Assembly: GCA_036389255.1 (NCBI GenBank)
Contig: DASVQI010000006.1
Span: 434,001 to 498,000 of the forward strand
Source: JACVRN01 sp036389255
Lineage (GTDB): Bacteria > Acidobacteriota > Blastocatellia > Pyrinomonadales > Pyrinomonadaceae
DNA: 64,000 nt
Direction of reading: 5' to 3'
Part shown: positions 42,839 through 53,600 of the stretch, piece by piece
Layout: every line of letters begins with the position of its first letter
Position numbering within the stretch: position 1 is the stretch's first letter
Notes under the pieces: generated by a model
The model's input: the letters and a program-made list of their open reading frames with translations, nothing else
Told to the model about the DNA's origin: nothing
The model's database searches: none
Program-made: the position numbers and the translations under genes

Positions 42839-44365
42839 ATGCTGTTCCTCGCAAGTAAAATTTTAGATTATGACACTGCCGATGAGATACGCTTTCTTCT
42901 GCTGGAGAAGCTGCACGAGAGGAAATTGGCACCGCTTATTCGTTCCGTTCGCCTCAATTGTTACGAGCAAGCTCTTTCGGAAGCGGGCCACATACATGAG
43001 ATGGAGCAGGCCATCGCCATGTCCACAAGGCTCGAAGACCGCGCTCCCTACATACGCGGCGACGTATTCCTCATAGACGACCATATGTTTTCTCTTGTCT
43101 TCGGAGATTACGATTCGCTCTTTACCGGCATACGCGCCGGAATCATTTACGAGCCGCACCTCACGGAGCCTCTGAGACGGCTCGACGCCTTCTGTCAAAT
43201 TGTGAGTGACTGTCTGATAGAAGCGATAAGCGAAATCACGGGCAGCGCCGAGGGTAAGGAGCAGAATTTAAGAAAGTGGAGGCAGGAACAATCGCCCGCT
43301 CAAAGCGGATTCGAGCGTTTTGTAACTCGACAGGATACTGATTCGCTCTACACGGTCGTTCGAAAGGAAACCTCACGCGAGCGTATACGGGCTGCCGAGC
43401 TGCTTGAGAATCCTCACGCCAGAGCTTTTCTACGTAGCGCCAAGCTGGCTTTTAACGAAGGCTATGCCGCTAGACTTCTGGCTGAGAACACGAGCAAGCC
43501 TTCATCATTCTCATTAGAGAGGCTGGTGGATGTCGGCCTGTTGCGCCGTGAGGTTCTTATCAGTTGTCGTCAAACGGGCCACACTCTGCTGAGCCTGCCT
43601 TCATCTGCGGCGCTTGCCGTAATCACCGTTAGCGACGCGGCATGCACCGAATGCGGGGCGAGAATCGCGGACGAGAAAATAGAAGAAGTCGTCGCCCCTA
43701 CGCACCTATCCTCTGCTTTGCTGGATGATGGCGCTTGGCTCGTCAATCGCATGCACTCCATATTACGCAAGCTGGGTATACCGGAGAGCGAGATTGCCAT
43801 AGAGCCGCCCGTGGGCTCGGGCGAGGCGTACATGATGGCTAACATCTGCAACGAGCCGTTTCTCTTTGCCCTGAGGGACGGGGATTTGACTCCGGCGTTT
43901 GCCCGGCGCGCAGTTGATATGCAGATTGAGACGGATGCCCCGCACCTGATGATAGTCTCGACAGGGATAATCCATAACGAAGGTCGTACATACCTGCTTA
44001 GCTACGCTAGCCGTCTTGTGCGAGGCGGCAGAGAGTTTGAATTGATTATCGTAGATGGCGCGGAGTCGGCTACATCAGAACTGGTTCACGCGATTGAACG
44101 CGTTTCCAAGAAAGCTATAGCCGAACAATTGTGCGAATTGAACACGAGTCTGGGTTTCAGCGTCGCGCGACTTGTCAGCGCCCGTTTCGAGGTGCTTCAG
44201 AAGTCCAGAAATGACGCAGCTCCGACGCAATTGCCTCCGGCCGCCGGGTCTGCCGTCGCTTTGCAGGACGCAGAACAAACCGGTGCGCTGATAACCTTTC
44301 CTGTCGTAAAAGATGAAAGGGAGGCTGAGAGTCAGACGACGCGACTTCTACGTGAACGTAGTTAG
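42839..44365 (+). CDS. Unrecognised cytoplasmic protein with a CxxC pair
   Basis: Protein of 508 residues with no signal peptide or membrane helix and no family that I recognise. The ATG at 42839 has GGAG 8 nt upstream, making it preferable to a GTG at 42773 that lacks a site. Visible features: helical N-terminal half rich in charged residues; a Cys pair in ACTECGARI that looks like half a zinc ribbon; alternating beta strands and helices in the last 250 residues; a low-complexity Pro/Ala tail. It follows the DUF4388/TonB gene by 72 bp, so they may be one operon, perhaps a signalling pair. It ends at a typical terminator hairpin. Confidence 0.75.
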   Translation: MLFLASKILDYDTADEIRFLLLEKLHERKLAPLIRSVRLNCYEQALSEAGHIHEMEQAIAMSTRLEDRAPYIRGDVFLIDDHMFSLVFGDYDSLFTGIRAGIIYEPHLTEPLRRLDAFCQIVSDCLIEAISEITGSAEGKEQNLRKWRQEQSPAQSGFERFVTRQDTDSLYTVVRKETSRERIRAAELLENPHARAFLRSAKLAFNEGYAARLLAENTSKPSSFSLERLVDVGLLRREVLISCRQTGHTLLSLPSSAALAVITVSDAACTECGARIADEKIEEVVAPTHLSSALLDDGAWLVNRMHSILRKLGIPESEIAIEPPVGSGEAYMMANICNEPFLFALRDGDLTPAFARRAVDMQIETDAPHLMIVSTGIIHNEGRTYLLSYASRLVRGGREFELIIVDGAESATSELVHAIERVSKKAIAEQLCELNTSLGFSVARLVSARFEVLQKSRNDAAPTQLPPAAGSAVALQDAEQTGALITFPVVKDEREAESQTTRLLRERS

Positions 44366-44392
44366 AAGGAGCCGCAAAAAGTAGCTCCTTCT
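44364..44392. terminator. Hairpin terminator between convergent genes
   Basis: AGAAGGAGC (44364-44372) and GCTCCTTCT (44384-44392) form a perfect 9-bp stem with an 11-nt loop, followed rightward by TTAT and preceded leftward (on the other strand) by a purine-rich loop. It begins on the stop codon of the 508-residue gene and faces the convergent glycine-zipper gene, so it likely serves both. Confidence 0.7.
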
Positions 44393-44423
44393 TTATCTCG
44401 AACCCAAGCCGGTCGAGTAAATC

Positions 44424-45749
44424 TCACTCTCGCATACTTGCCCGAATAGTCATCTCCGTGCCGCTTCTCAATTCGACATCGTCACGCCCTTGGGCGTAGA
44501 CGGAGCCCGCGCCTGCGGCAGCGCCGATGGCCGCACCGATGGCCGCGCCTCTCCCTTCGTCAACAATAGCGCCGATGATAGCGCCGACGGCCGCGCCGAT
44601 AGCCGTGCGCTGGGCTGTTCGGCTCGACTGATTGTCGCGCTCGCTGATGCCTCCGCCTTCGTTATCAATACGGACAGACTCGCCGCCGTTAGCCGGTCGC
44701 ACGCCTTCCAGATAGCCGGAGATTTCCATCACCCGCCCGTCGCGCAGAGTTATGCGCTCAAATGCCAAGTCCATCTCCGCGCGTCCTGAAACACGCCCGC
44801 CCCGGCTGACACGAGAGACGTAGCCCGCTATGGTCGCCCCGGCAAAAGCGCGCGGCTCTATCACCGTCATGGTGAACGGGTCGCCCGGACGCGCTTCGCG
44901 TGTCGTCAGATTATTGTTGAGAGTCGCCACGAATTGGGTGTTGTCGTTAATCGCCAGCCGTTCATCGGGCCTTTCAGGGAAAGGAGGCACCGGTGTCGGC
45001 ACAGGGGCGCGCATCACCGGCGGGGCCTGTGTCCTGTTGTTCGTTCCTGCGCTTTGTGAAGGAAGTGGCTGACTCCTTGAACGTTCCCTCATAGCGACCT
45101 GCGTGGCATCCGGCCCGCCGTACACATCCCAACGCGCTATAGCCGACACCTTTTCGTAGATGCTCTGCACAACAGCCGGTCTATCTAACTTCCTGTCGTA
45201 GATGCGCCGTGTAACGCGCAGTCGCCGCCCCTCATCAATCGGGTCGAAGGTGACACTAAACTCGTCCCGGTTGCCGTCAGAATAACTGACCATCAATTCC
45301 TCTCCGTAGAGTACGGCTCTGGAGCGAACCTCGCTGCCGCCGGGCGTGCGTTCGACTCTCTCTCTGCCGTCCGCCTCGAAGGTAATTCGCTGGGCACGCG
45401 TTGACGCAATACTAATCGAAGTGCCTCTGCGTTCAATCGCCAGTTGTTGAGGTGAGCTGAGGCGGCGAGCAAGCCTTTCTATCTCGGACGCGTCCATGCC
45501 AAAGGCTAGGTTCTGAGTTGAACGCTCTGCGGCCTCCTGCGGGTCGTCGCTGCTCTCCGGCGCAAGCCTATAGAGGCCCGTTAGGCGCAAGTCCACCGCG
45601 CTGGCCGGAGCGGTTGTAGGAGTTCTCGGAACGCTCACCGTAGGTGGACGGCGTTGTGGCCTGCGCCTCTGCGTCTGTGCCGAGGTCAGGCCCGTGCTTA
45701 TAAACAAAGCCAGAATTAGAAAGGCCGTTGTCCGTCTTACCATGTTCAT
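44424..45749 (-). CDS. Exported glycine-zipper protein with Arg/Pro-rich N-terminus
   Basis: Exported protein of 441 residues. The ATG at 45749 is preferred (GAGG 5 nt upstream; ATG 45743 also possible). A signal peptide (core about residues 8-23) is followed by an Arg/Pro-rich stretch, a beta-rich domain (about 50-220), a second Pro-rich linker and a domain (about 265-370) resembling exported beta-barrel-forming segments. The C-terminus has a glycine zipper, AIGAAVGAIIGAIVDEGRGAAIGAAIGAAAGAG, as in YMGG/Gly-zipper_2 outer-membrane lipoproteins, which may form a membrane-inserting helix hairpin. The function is unknown. It is divergent from the luciferase-like gene across 268 bp of AT-rich DNA. 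Confidence 0.75.
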   Translation of the reverse strand: MNMVRRTTAFLILALFISTGLTSAQTQRRRPQRRPPTVSVPRTPTTAPASAVDLRLTGLYRLAPESSDDPQEAAERSTQNLAFGMDASEIERLARRLSSPQQLAIERRGTSISIASTRAQRITFEADGRERVERTPGGSEVRSRAVLYGEELMVSYSDGNRDEFSVTFDPIDEGRRLRVTRRIYDRKLDRPAVVQSIYEKVSAIARWDVYGGPDATQVAMRERSRSQPLPSQSAGTNNRTQAPPVMRAPVPTPVPPFPERPDERLAINDNTQFVATLNNNLTTREARPGDPFTMTVIEPRAFAGATIAGYVSRVSRGGRVSGRAEMDLAFERITLRDGRVMEISGYLEGVRPANGGESVRIDNEGGGISERDNQSSRTAQRTAIGAAVGAIIGAIVDEGRGAAIGAAIGAAAGAGSVYAQGRDDVELRSGTEMTIRASMRE

Positions 45750-46017
45750 CAAACCTCGATACAAGTTATCAGCCAGTTGTTAATGACCGGTTCGCAATAA
45801 CCGTGCCGAACAATTAAGCCGCAGCGCGAAATACTTAGGTTTTTAGATACAATATTTAGCTATAGAAAATTATTCTTTAACGGATTTAACACTGACCGCT
45901 TGTTCTAAAACAGCACACTCCCCATACTGGAACAGCGTCTATAGAATTGCGCAACTTGAGTTCATGTAGTTCAATCATTATCAATCTGAACATTCTGATT
46001 ACTAAGATACAAAAAGT
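45750..46017. promoter_or_regulatory. Divergent AT-rich promoter region
   Basis: About 270 bp between the leftward glycine-zipper gene and the rightward luciferase-like gene; visibly more AT-rich than its surroundings. It must hold both promoters; no single -35/-10 pair can be chosen with confidence. Confidence 0.4.
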
Positions 46018-47022
46018 ATGACCAGCATTCCTTTCTCAGTTCTAGACCTAGCGCCCGTCAAGGAGGGTGGAACTACGGGTGAGTCTTTCCGCGAGACGCT
46101 AGACTTGGCGCAGCACGCTGAAGAGTGGGGCTACCGCCGCTTCTGGCTGGCCGAGCATCACAACATAGCGGGCATCGCCAGCGCCGCAACCGCCGTCCTG
46201 ATTGGCTATGTCGCGGGAGGCACCAAGGCTATCCGCGTAGGCGCAGGTGGCGTGATGCTTCCGAACCACGCGCCTCTCGTCATAGCCGAGCAGTTCGGCA
46301 CGCTCGCGACCCTCTATCCTGACAGGATTGATTTGGGCATAGGGCGTGCCCCCGGCACAGACCAGCTTACGATGCGGGCGCTCCGCCGGAATCTTTCGAA
46401 TGTAGATGAAGACTTCCCACGAGACGTGACCGAACTGCTCTCCTATTTCGCGCCTGCGCGGGAAGGGCAAGTGGTGCGCGCGGTGCCGGGTGAAGGTTTA
46501 AGGGTGCCTGTCTGGCTGCTGGGCTCCAGTCTATACAGCGCGCAACTCGCGGCCCTTTTGGGTCTACCCTTCGCCTTTGCTTCTCACTTCGCGCCCGATT
46601 ACCTGCTGCCTGCACTCGAAATCTACCGCAGAGAGTTTCGTCCTTCTGAAACTCTCAATGCGCCCTACGCCATGCCGTGCGTGAACGTGTTCGCGGCAGA
46701 TACTGACGTGGAAGCCCGCCGTTTATTCACCTCAATCCAGCAGGCTTTTATCAACCTGCGCCGGAACAATCCGGGACTGTTGCCGCCGCCGATTGATTCA
46801 ATGGAAGAAGACTGGTCGGCATTCGAGAGGGCCGGGATTGCTCACGCGTTGCGCTACTCCATGGTCGGCTCGGCGGATACAGTGCGCAGAGGGCTGGACT
46901 CATTTATTGAGCTAACTAAAGCTGATGAGCTTATGGTGACGGCACAGATTTTCGACCACTCAGCGCGCCTGCGGTCTTATGAAATCTTGGCCGAGCTTCG
47001 TGACACGTTGCAGTCGTCATAA
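46018..47022 (+). CDS. LLM-class flavin-dependent oxidoreductase (bacterial luciferase-like, MsnO8 type)
   Basis: FMN/F420-type (beta/alpha)8 oxidoreductase of 334 residues. It opens with FSVLDLAPVKEGGTTGESFRETLDLAQHAEEWGYRRFWLAEHHNI, which is typical of the MsnO8/luciferase-like monooxygenase group, and continues with GAGGVMLPNHAPLVIAEQFGTLATLYPDRIDLGIGRAPGT, the flavin-binding core. The substrate is unknown; this group includes oxygenases in antibiotic tailoring, so a role with the polyketide synthase 640 bp downstream is possible but unproved because family members are also widespread outside gene clusters. The ATG at 46018 is the only suitable start. Confidence 0.9.
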   Translation: MTSIPFSVLDLAPVKEGGTTGESFRETLDLAQHAEEWGYRRFWLAEHHNIAGIASAATAVLIGYVAGGTKAIRVGAGGVMLPNHAPLVIAEQFGTLATLYPDRIDLGIGRAPGTDQLTMRALRRNLSNVDEDFPRDVTELLSYFAPAREGQVVRAVPGEGLRVPVWLLGSSLYSAQLAALLGLPFAFASHFAPDYLLPALEIYRREFRPSETLNAPYAMPCVNVFAADTDVEARRLFTSIQQAFINLRRNNPGLLPPPIDSMEEDWSAFERAGIAHALRYSMVGSADTVRRGLDSFIELTKADELMVTAQIFDHSARLRSYEILAELRDTLQSS

Positions 47023-47659
47023 GTGCAATTTCACTATAGGGCCAGAAGCCCGCGTCAGGTTAACAGGCTCTACGGAAACGCCGGCTCTCCTTCCTCCGGA
47101 CTATTCGCTGAGAGCATCATTTCATCAAAAAGTAGGTGCGGGCCTTACAATACAATGCTTTAGGGATTCCATACATGGGAACGGGCATGTAGGGTGCGGA
47201 AGCCATCAACCTGATGAGGAAAGATAAGGTCGAAGAGATGCCGGGAAGGCAGCTCGAAGGAAATGCAAAGTTTGTCTTGAGTCTCTCTCAGCTCACCGCA
47301 TAATGAAATGCTCTCAACGAGCTTTCGCGTTACAAGATAATCTGTAACACAACCCGCCCGCAGCAATAAATGTCGTTCAAGATGGCCCACGCGAACGATG
47401 TAATATGGCAATAAAATATGCTATTTCGCTACTTCGTCTCGTGACAAAAACTGCATCGTCTCATGCGCCCTGAATCCGTTTTTCAGTCTTGAGCGTATGA
47501 CGCGAGCAGTCGGTGGCCCAATTGAAATGCCGGGACATAGAGCAATCCTTGACACGATAGTTTCACGATGCTTTAATGACTTGCTAGAACGGTTCAAAAA
47601 CCCCCTATCGTAATAACCATCTCCCACAAGCTCTGCCCCGAGCTTTAGGCGGTCGCCTC
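47023..47659. promoter_or_regulatory. Intergenic region upstream of the polyketide synthase operon
   Basis: About 640 bp before the first PKS gene. On the minus strand two adjacent open frames (47627-47421 and 47411-47160) are in the same reading frame, separated by one TAG stop; they may be a decayed gene, but no family is recognised. The region should contain the promoter for the PKS genes; no clear operator was seen. Confidence 0.4.
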
Positions 47660-50600
47660 ATGACTGACAAGAGAGATTTAAACATTCATCTACCCCAAAT
47701 GGCTCTGGGTGGCTTGTCTGAGAACTGGCTCTTCAAAGAGTTGGGAGACATGCACTGGCAAATGATCGGCAGCGACCAGGGGCTTCCCATCAACGAGGTC
47801 TGCGACACGGAAGGGCATCGGCTGTTACCAGTCTTTTCCCGCATTCGGATTGAGAATACACACCCGCTCAGATATTTTAAGGAGAACGACTCTTGCAAAG
47901 TTGCCGGTGACCTGGCGCGGTTCGATGAAAAGACATTCATCAGCGACATAGAGCTTCAGAGCAGCAACAAAGTCATCAATGCTCAACTGATGACTTTCTT
48001 CGCAAGGAAGACGCACGAGAACGCACTGATTCTGAGCACCCTTCCTCTGGGAGACGTGGCGGTTTCTGCGCGCCAGAGCGAAGAGCACAAGGCGTTTTAC
48101 CGCGAATTCACTCAAATCAAAAAAGGTCAGGCTCAAAGGCCCGACTCGCTAGACCACATCACGTTAAAGAATTTCAAAATCGCACTGGCTCAAAAGGAGC
48201 TTTTTTCCTGCACCTACGAGTTGAATCCCTACTACGATATAAACGGCGCGTGCCTTCTGTATTTTGCCTCTTATCCTCCGATTAACGACCAGTGCGAGCG
48301 CCTTTACTTTCGTGAGATGGCCTGTTCAAAGACAGGCAAGATAGCCGAGGAATGGTGCGTTGACTCGTCCACTTTAGCCCGTGACATATTCTATTTCGGC
48401 AACTGCCGTATAGACGATAGCCTTCTGTTCCAACTGGATTCGTGTGAGTTTGCCAAAAACTACCGGGTCAAAATCTCGTCGTCACTGTTCCGTCAAAGCG
48501 ACGGCATGTTAATCGCCAGAATCTTTACGCTCAAGCAATTAGTCAATCATGAAAACTTTAACTGTCTCTGGGACGACGAGGTTTCGCATAAGGACTCGCA
48601 CGTCGCGTTGCCGGTAGACCTCCGCGTCTATAACTCCGCATTGATACCCGCGCCTTCGTCTGATGCTGCGGCGGCACCGGCAGTCGTCAAGCCTGTCGAG
48701 AGTCCGACTCCCGATGTGCGTGAGGAAAGCTCTGCGAGCGATAGCACAGGGCTGACAGAGCAGTTGACACGCATCATGGCCAACGTGCTTGAGGTCATCT
48801 CGGGAGAAATCACTCCCGACACGGATTTGAGAGCCTTCGGGTTAGACAGCCTTTCAATCATGACTTTCGCCACGAAGGGTTCCGAGCAACTTGGGCTGTA
48901 TATCAATCCGAGCAAAATATTCCAGTTCTTTACTATTGAAGATATTGCGCGCGCGCTGGAAGAAGAACATCCCGGCGAGTTGAAGCACAAGGCTACATAT
49001 CAGGCTAAAAGCGCGCCGGTGTTGGAGGAGAGCCCGAAGCCTTTAGACGCTCATTACCAAGTCAAAGCCGTGGAGAGTGATATTGCCGTCATAGGGATTG
49101 CGGGTCGTTTCCCCGGCGCGGATTCGGTTCACGAGTTCTGGGAAAATCTAGTTGACGGGAACGATGTCATCACGGAGATTCCCTTGAATCGCTGGGACTG
49201 GCGCGCTTATTACGGAAGCCCGAACGAAGGCAAGAATCGCACGAACATTAATCGCGGCGGTTTTCTCTCCGACATCAGACGCTTTGACCATTCGTTCTTC
49301 AAGATTTCTCCGAAGGAAGCGGAGCTGATGGATCCGCAGCAGCGACTGTTTCTCGAAGTGGCATGGGAAGTTTTCGAGGATGCCGGTTACGACGTCACGA
49401 GAATGAAGAACAGCCTCACGGGAGTCTTCGTAGGAGTTTGTCACAACGACTACAAGGCGTTGCTGAGAGAACATCTGGCGGAGACGGAAGCGCACGAGTC
49501 AATCGCCACCTCGTTTTCCATCATCCCCAATCGCGTCTCCTTTTATTTCGGGTTTCAGGGGCCGAGCATAGCGGTTGATACCATGTGCTCATCTTCGCTC
49601 GTGGCCGTTGACCAGGCGGTGCAGGCCCTGCGTACAGGGCAATGCGCGCAGGCTTTAGTCGGGGGCGTGAATCTGATTTGCCATCCGAGGCAGCATCTAG
49701 CTTACACGCGCGTCGGCGTGCTCAGCCCGGAGGGGAAATGCCGTACGTTCGATGATGGGGCCAACGGGTACGTGCGCGGGGAGGGCGTATGCGCCCTGCT
49801 GCTCAAGCCTCTGGCGCGCGCCGAGCAGGACGGAGATAACATCTACGCGGTGATTAAAGGCATCGCGGCGAATCACGGCGGCCCTGCTCAGTCGCTGACC
49901 GCTCCCAACGCTGACGCGCAGTCCGCGCTGCTCGTGCGCGCGTATGAGAGCTCCGGCATAGACCCGGCCACGGTCAGTTACTTCGAAGCACACGGGACGG
50001 GCACAGTGCTGGGCGACCCGATTGAGGTGTCGGGCATTCAGCACGCCTTTGACTATTTATATAAGGAATGGGGTCACGCTGCGCCCGAACGCCCGCACTG
50101 CGGGCTGGGCTCTGTCAAGACCAGCATCGGACATCTTGAAGCCGCCGCAGGCATCGCCGGGATGTTGAAAGTCATACTGGCTATGAAGCACGGCGTGCTG
50201 CCGCCCACACGAAACTTTCACAATCTGAACAGGATGATTAATCTCGCGGGCTCTCCGTTTTACATACAGAGCCACGCCGCCGCGTGGGAGCGGTTAAAGG
50301 ACGCGCAGGGCCACTCGCTGCCGAGGCGTGCCGGAGTCAGCTCGTTCGGGATGGGCGGGACGAACGCGCACGTAGTCATAGAAGAGCATCGCGGCGCGCG
50401 TGCTGCCTCCACGGAAAAATTCAAGGGGGACAAGCCCGGCCAGTATTTGATTATTTTGTCCGCCAAAACCCGCGAGGCTCTTCATCAGACGGGGCGCAAT
50501 CTCTCGTGCTTCCTCGAACGCGACCCGACCGTCTCTCTGGACGCCATCTCTTACACCTTGAAGGTCGGTCGAAGAGCGATGGAGGAACGCGCGGCGTTTT

Positions 50601-53600
50601 TCACAGACTCTATTGATGACTGTAAGAGAAAACTTGAACTGCTAAGCGACGCAGACCGTACAGGCGACGAGTTAATGCTCGGTCATAAATCGCGCCCGTC
50701 GGAAGCGATTTCGGAAGAACGCCTGCGCCGCCTGATACGCGAAAAGGATTTTGTTCAACTCGCGCGCGTCTGGGTGGCGGGCGCCGAGATTGATTGGAGC
50801 TTGCTTTACAGCCCGGAGGAGCGACCACGAAAAGTATCGCTTCCGCCCTATCCGTTTAGCCGGACACAACACTGGATTTCCGGCAAAGCACAACGCAACG
50901 AAGAAGATTTTCTGGTCAAGTTCTGGCAGGTGCGCGAGGCTGCGTACGAACAGGCTGCGGCTCAGCACATGCCGGGCGGAAAGTTTCTGGTGTTGACCAA
51001 CGAACGGAACCTGTCCGCCGCTTCAGCTCTGTTTCGCAACGACCCGCGTGTGGAAACCATTGTCATAGAGTGCGCTGACCTGTCCAGCGAAGCCGATGAC
51101 ACCCTCAGCCTGCTGGCTGAGCAGGGGAAAATCGGTGGCGTCATTGATTTATCGGACTTGTTTGACAGGGGGCGCAGCCGCAGCTCAGACATCAGTTGCA
51201 GGGTCGCATTGTTGCAGCAGTTAATTCAGCGCGACCGCTTGCCGGGGCTGGTGTGCCTGCACTTGACGCGCGGGCTACAGGTGTTCGAGTCGGCGGAGAC
51301 GACTCTGGCGGGCGCGGAAATCGCCGGGTTGTATCGAATGCTGGGGAGCGAGTACGGCAGTGTGAAAAGCCGCACCGTAGACCTTGATTTCGCTCCCGAC
51401 CGAATTGATGAGCTTGAGCGGATTATCTTGCGAGAGCTTTCAGCCGGAGAGCGTGAGACGGAAGTTTGTTACCGTGACGGAATCCGTTATTGCGCTCAGT
51501 TGCGATTCCTTTCGGAGGATGAAAAGCGGCACGCGGCGTCTGCGGGCGCATCTCCGTTTAGCGGTCTGGAACAAAGCGCAGTCGTGATTACGGGAGGCAC
51601 AGGCGGCATCGGCCTGCGCCTCGCTCAACATCTTGTGAGCCGTGGAGCCCGCCATCTGGCGTTGCTGGGACGCCGCCCGTTGCCGGAGCGCGGGGAGTGG
51701 GCCGCCCTGTTAAAGGATTCCGCGACTGACTCCGCGTTGAGAGAAAAACTGGCGACGCTGGTTCGTCTTGAAGAGCAGGGCGCGAAGCTGCACCTGCATA
51801 GCGGCTCGCTGACGGCTAAGAGTGAGCTTGCGGAATTCTTCGAGCAGGTGCGCCAGCAGGCGGGAACCATCGGCGGCGTCTTCCACTGCGCGGGGCTAAT
51901 CAAGCAGAGCACTGCTTTTATCAACAAATCCTTGAGAGACTTTGATGAGGTTTGCGAGCCCAAAGTGAGGGGGCTCGAAGTCCTGTCGGAAGTTCTACAT
52001 GACGACCCACTGGGTTTCTTCCTCCTCTTCTCATCAATCTCAGCCGCCGTGCCGCGCCTCTCAGTCTCGTACAGCGACTACGCTACGGCGAACTCCTTTA
52101 TGGATTACTTCGCACAGTATCAGGCGAGTCAGGGGAACACCATCTATCGCTCGCTGCAATGGCCCTTGTGGGAAGCGACCGGCATGGGTCGCGGGATTAT
52201 CAACTCGGCAGGGAAGCTGGGCTTTCATAATCTGCAAGTGGAGGACGCGCTGGGCCTGTTGGAGAGCGGGCTGCGTATGGAGGAATACCCGTGCCAGTTC
52301 CCCTGCGTGGTTGATAACGAGAGGGTGAATACGCGCGAGCTGTTGCTGGCCGCGCCACACGACAACGCCGGGGCCAAACCGCGCGCAGTCAGGACTAGGA
52401 CGCCGGAAAACGGAAGCAGGCACGAGACTCAACCAGAGTCGGCGGCGCAGCTCCTTGCGTGGCTGACGGGCGTCTTTGCGCGACTGCTTAAGATGGAGCC
52501 CGAAACGATGAGTCCCACCGCCAGTTTTTATGACTTTGGCGTGGACTCGCTCTTGATTGCCCAACTTGTGCAGGCTCTGGAAAAAGAGCTTTCAATTCAT
52601 CTAGACCCGACCGCGCTTCAGCAGCATCCGTCTTTGAACGAGCTGAGCCTGTGGCTGGCAGAGAATCACCGTGCGGCAACCGAAGCTTTGCTGGCCAAGA
52701 ACGGCAGCCGTGAGAAGTCTGCGCCTTCGCGGGGGGCGGCTCATACCGGCGGCAACCGGAATGGTCACGAGTCGAACGGTAAAGGCAGAGTCGCCGTGCG
52801 CGAAGATGAAGTCTCCGTTCCGGCGCTCAACGTGCGCGAGACTGGCTTTGCGGCGGGGATGATTCCGATTGCGGTAATCGGCATGGCTTGCAGGTTTCCC
52901 GGCGCAGACGACCCGTCTACGTTCTGGAAAAATTTGATGGAAGGAAAGAGCCACGTCATCGAACTGCCCGCTTCCAGATGGAACGCGAAGGCTCTCTATT
53001 CGCCGCATCACCAGCCCGGAAAGAGCATCAGCAAGTGGGGCGGATTTCTAAAGGATATAGAGTACTTCGATGCCGACTATTTCGGCTTTGACGAGCGGAC
53101 GGCGCTGCACCTAGACCCTCTGGTGAGGATGACCCTTGAAGTAAGCGCGGGCTGTTTCCGCGACGCCGGATACTCCGAGCATGAAGTCAGCAGCCAGAAT
53201 ATAGGCGTGTTCGTCGGAGCGCGCAGCGCCAACTATAAGGACTACCTGCGGCCCCTCGCGCGCGAGGCCATAGTGGGCATCAATCAAAACTTTATCGCCG
53301 CACACGTCTCGCACTTTTTCAACCTTTCCGGGCCGAACATGGTGATTGACACGGCCTGTTCTTCCTCTCTGGTGAGCGTGCATCTGGCCTGCCAGAGCCT
53401 GATGCTCAACGAGACGGAGATGGCGTTGGCCGGAGGCGTTGACCTCCTGCTGGATGAAGACCCTTACCTGCTGCTGAGCGAGGGCAAGGCACTTTCACCG
53501 AGCGGCTTGTGCCGCACCTTCGATGAAAAGGCGGACGGCTTCGTCCCCGGTGAAGGAGCCGGGATGCTTCTCTTGAAGCGGCTGGACAAAGCCATGCGCG

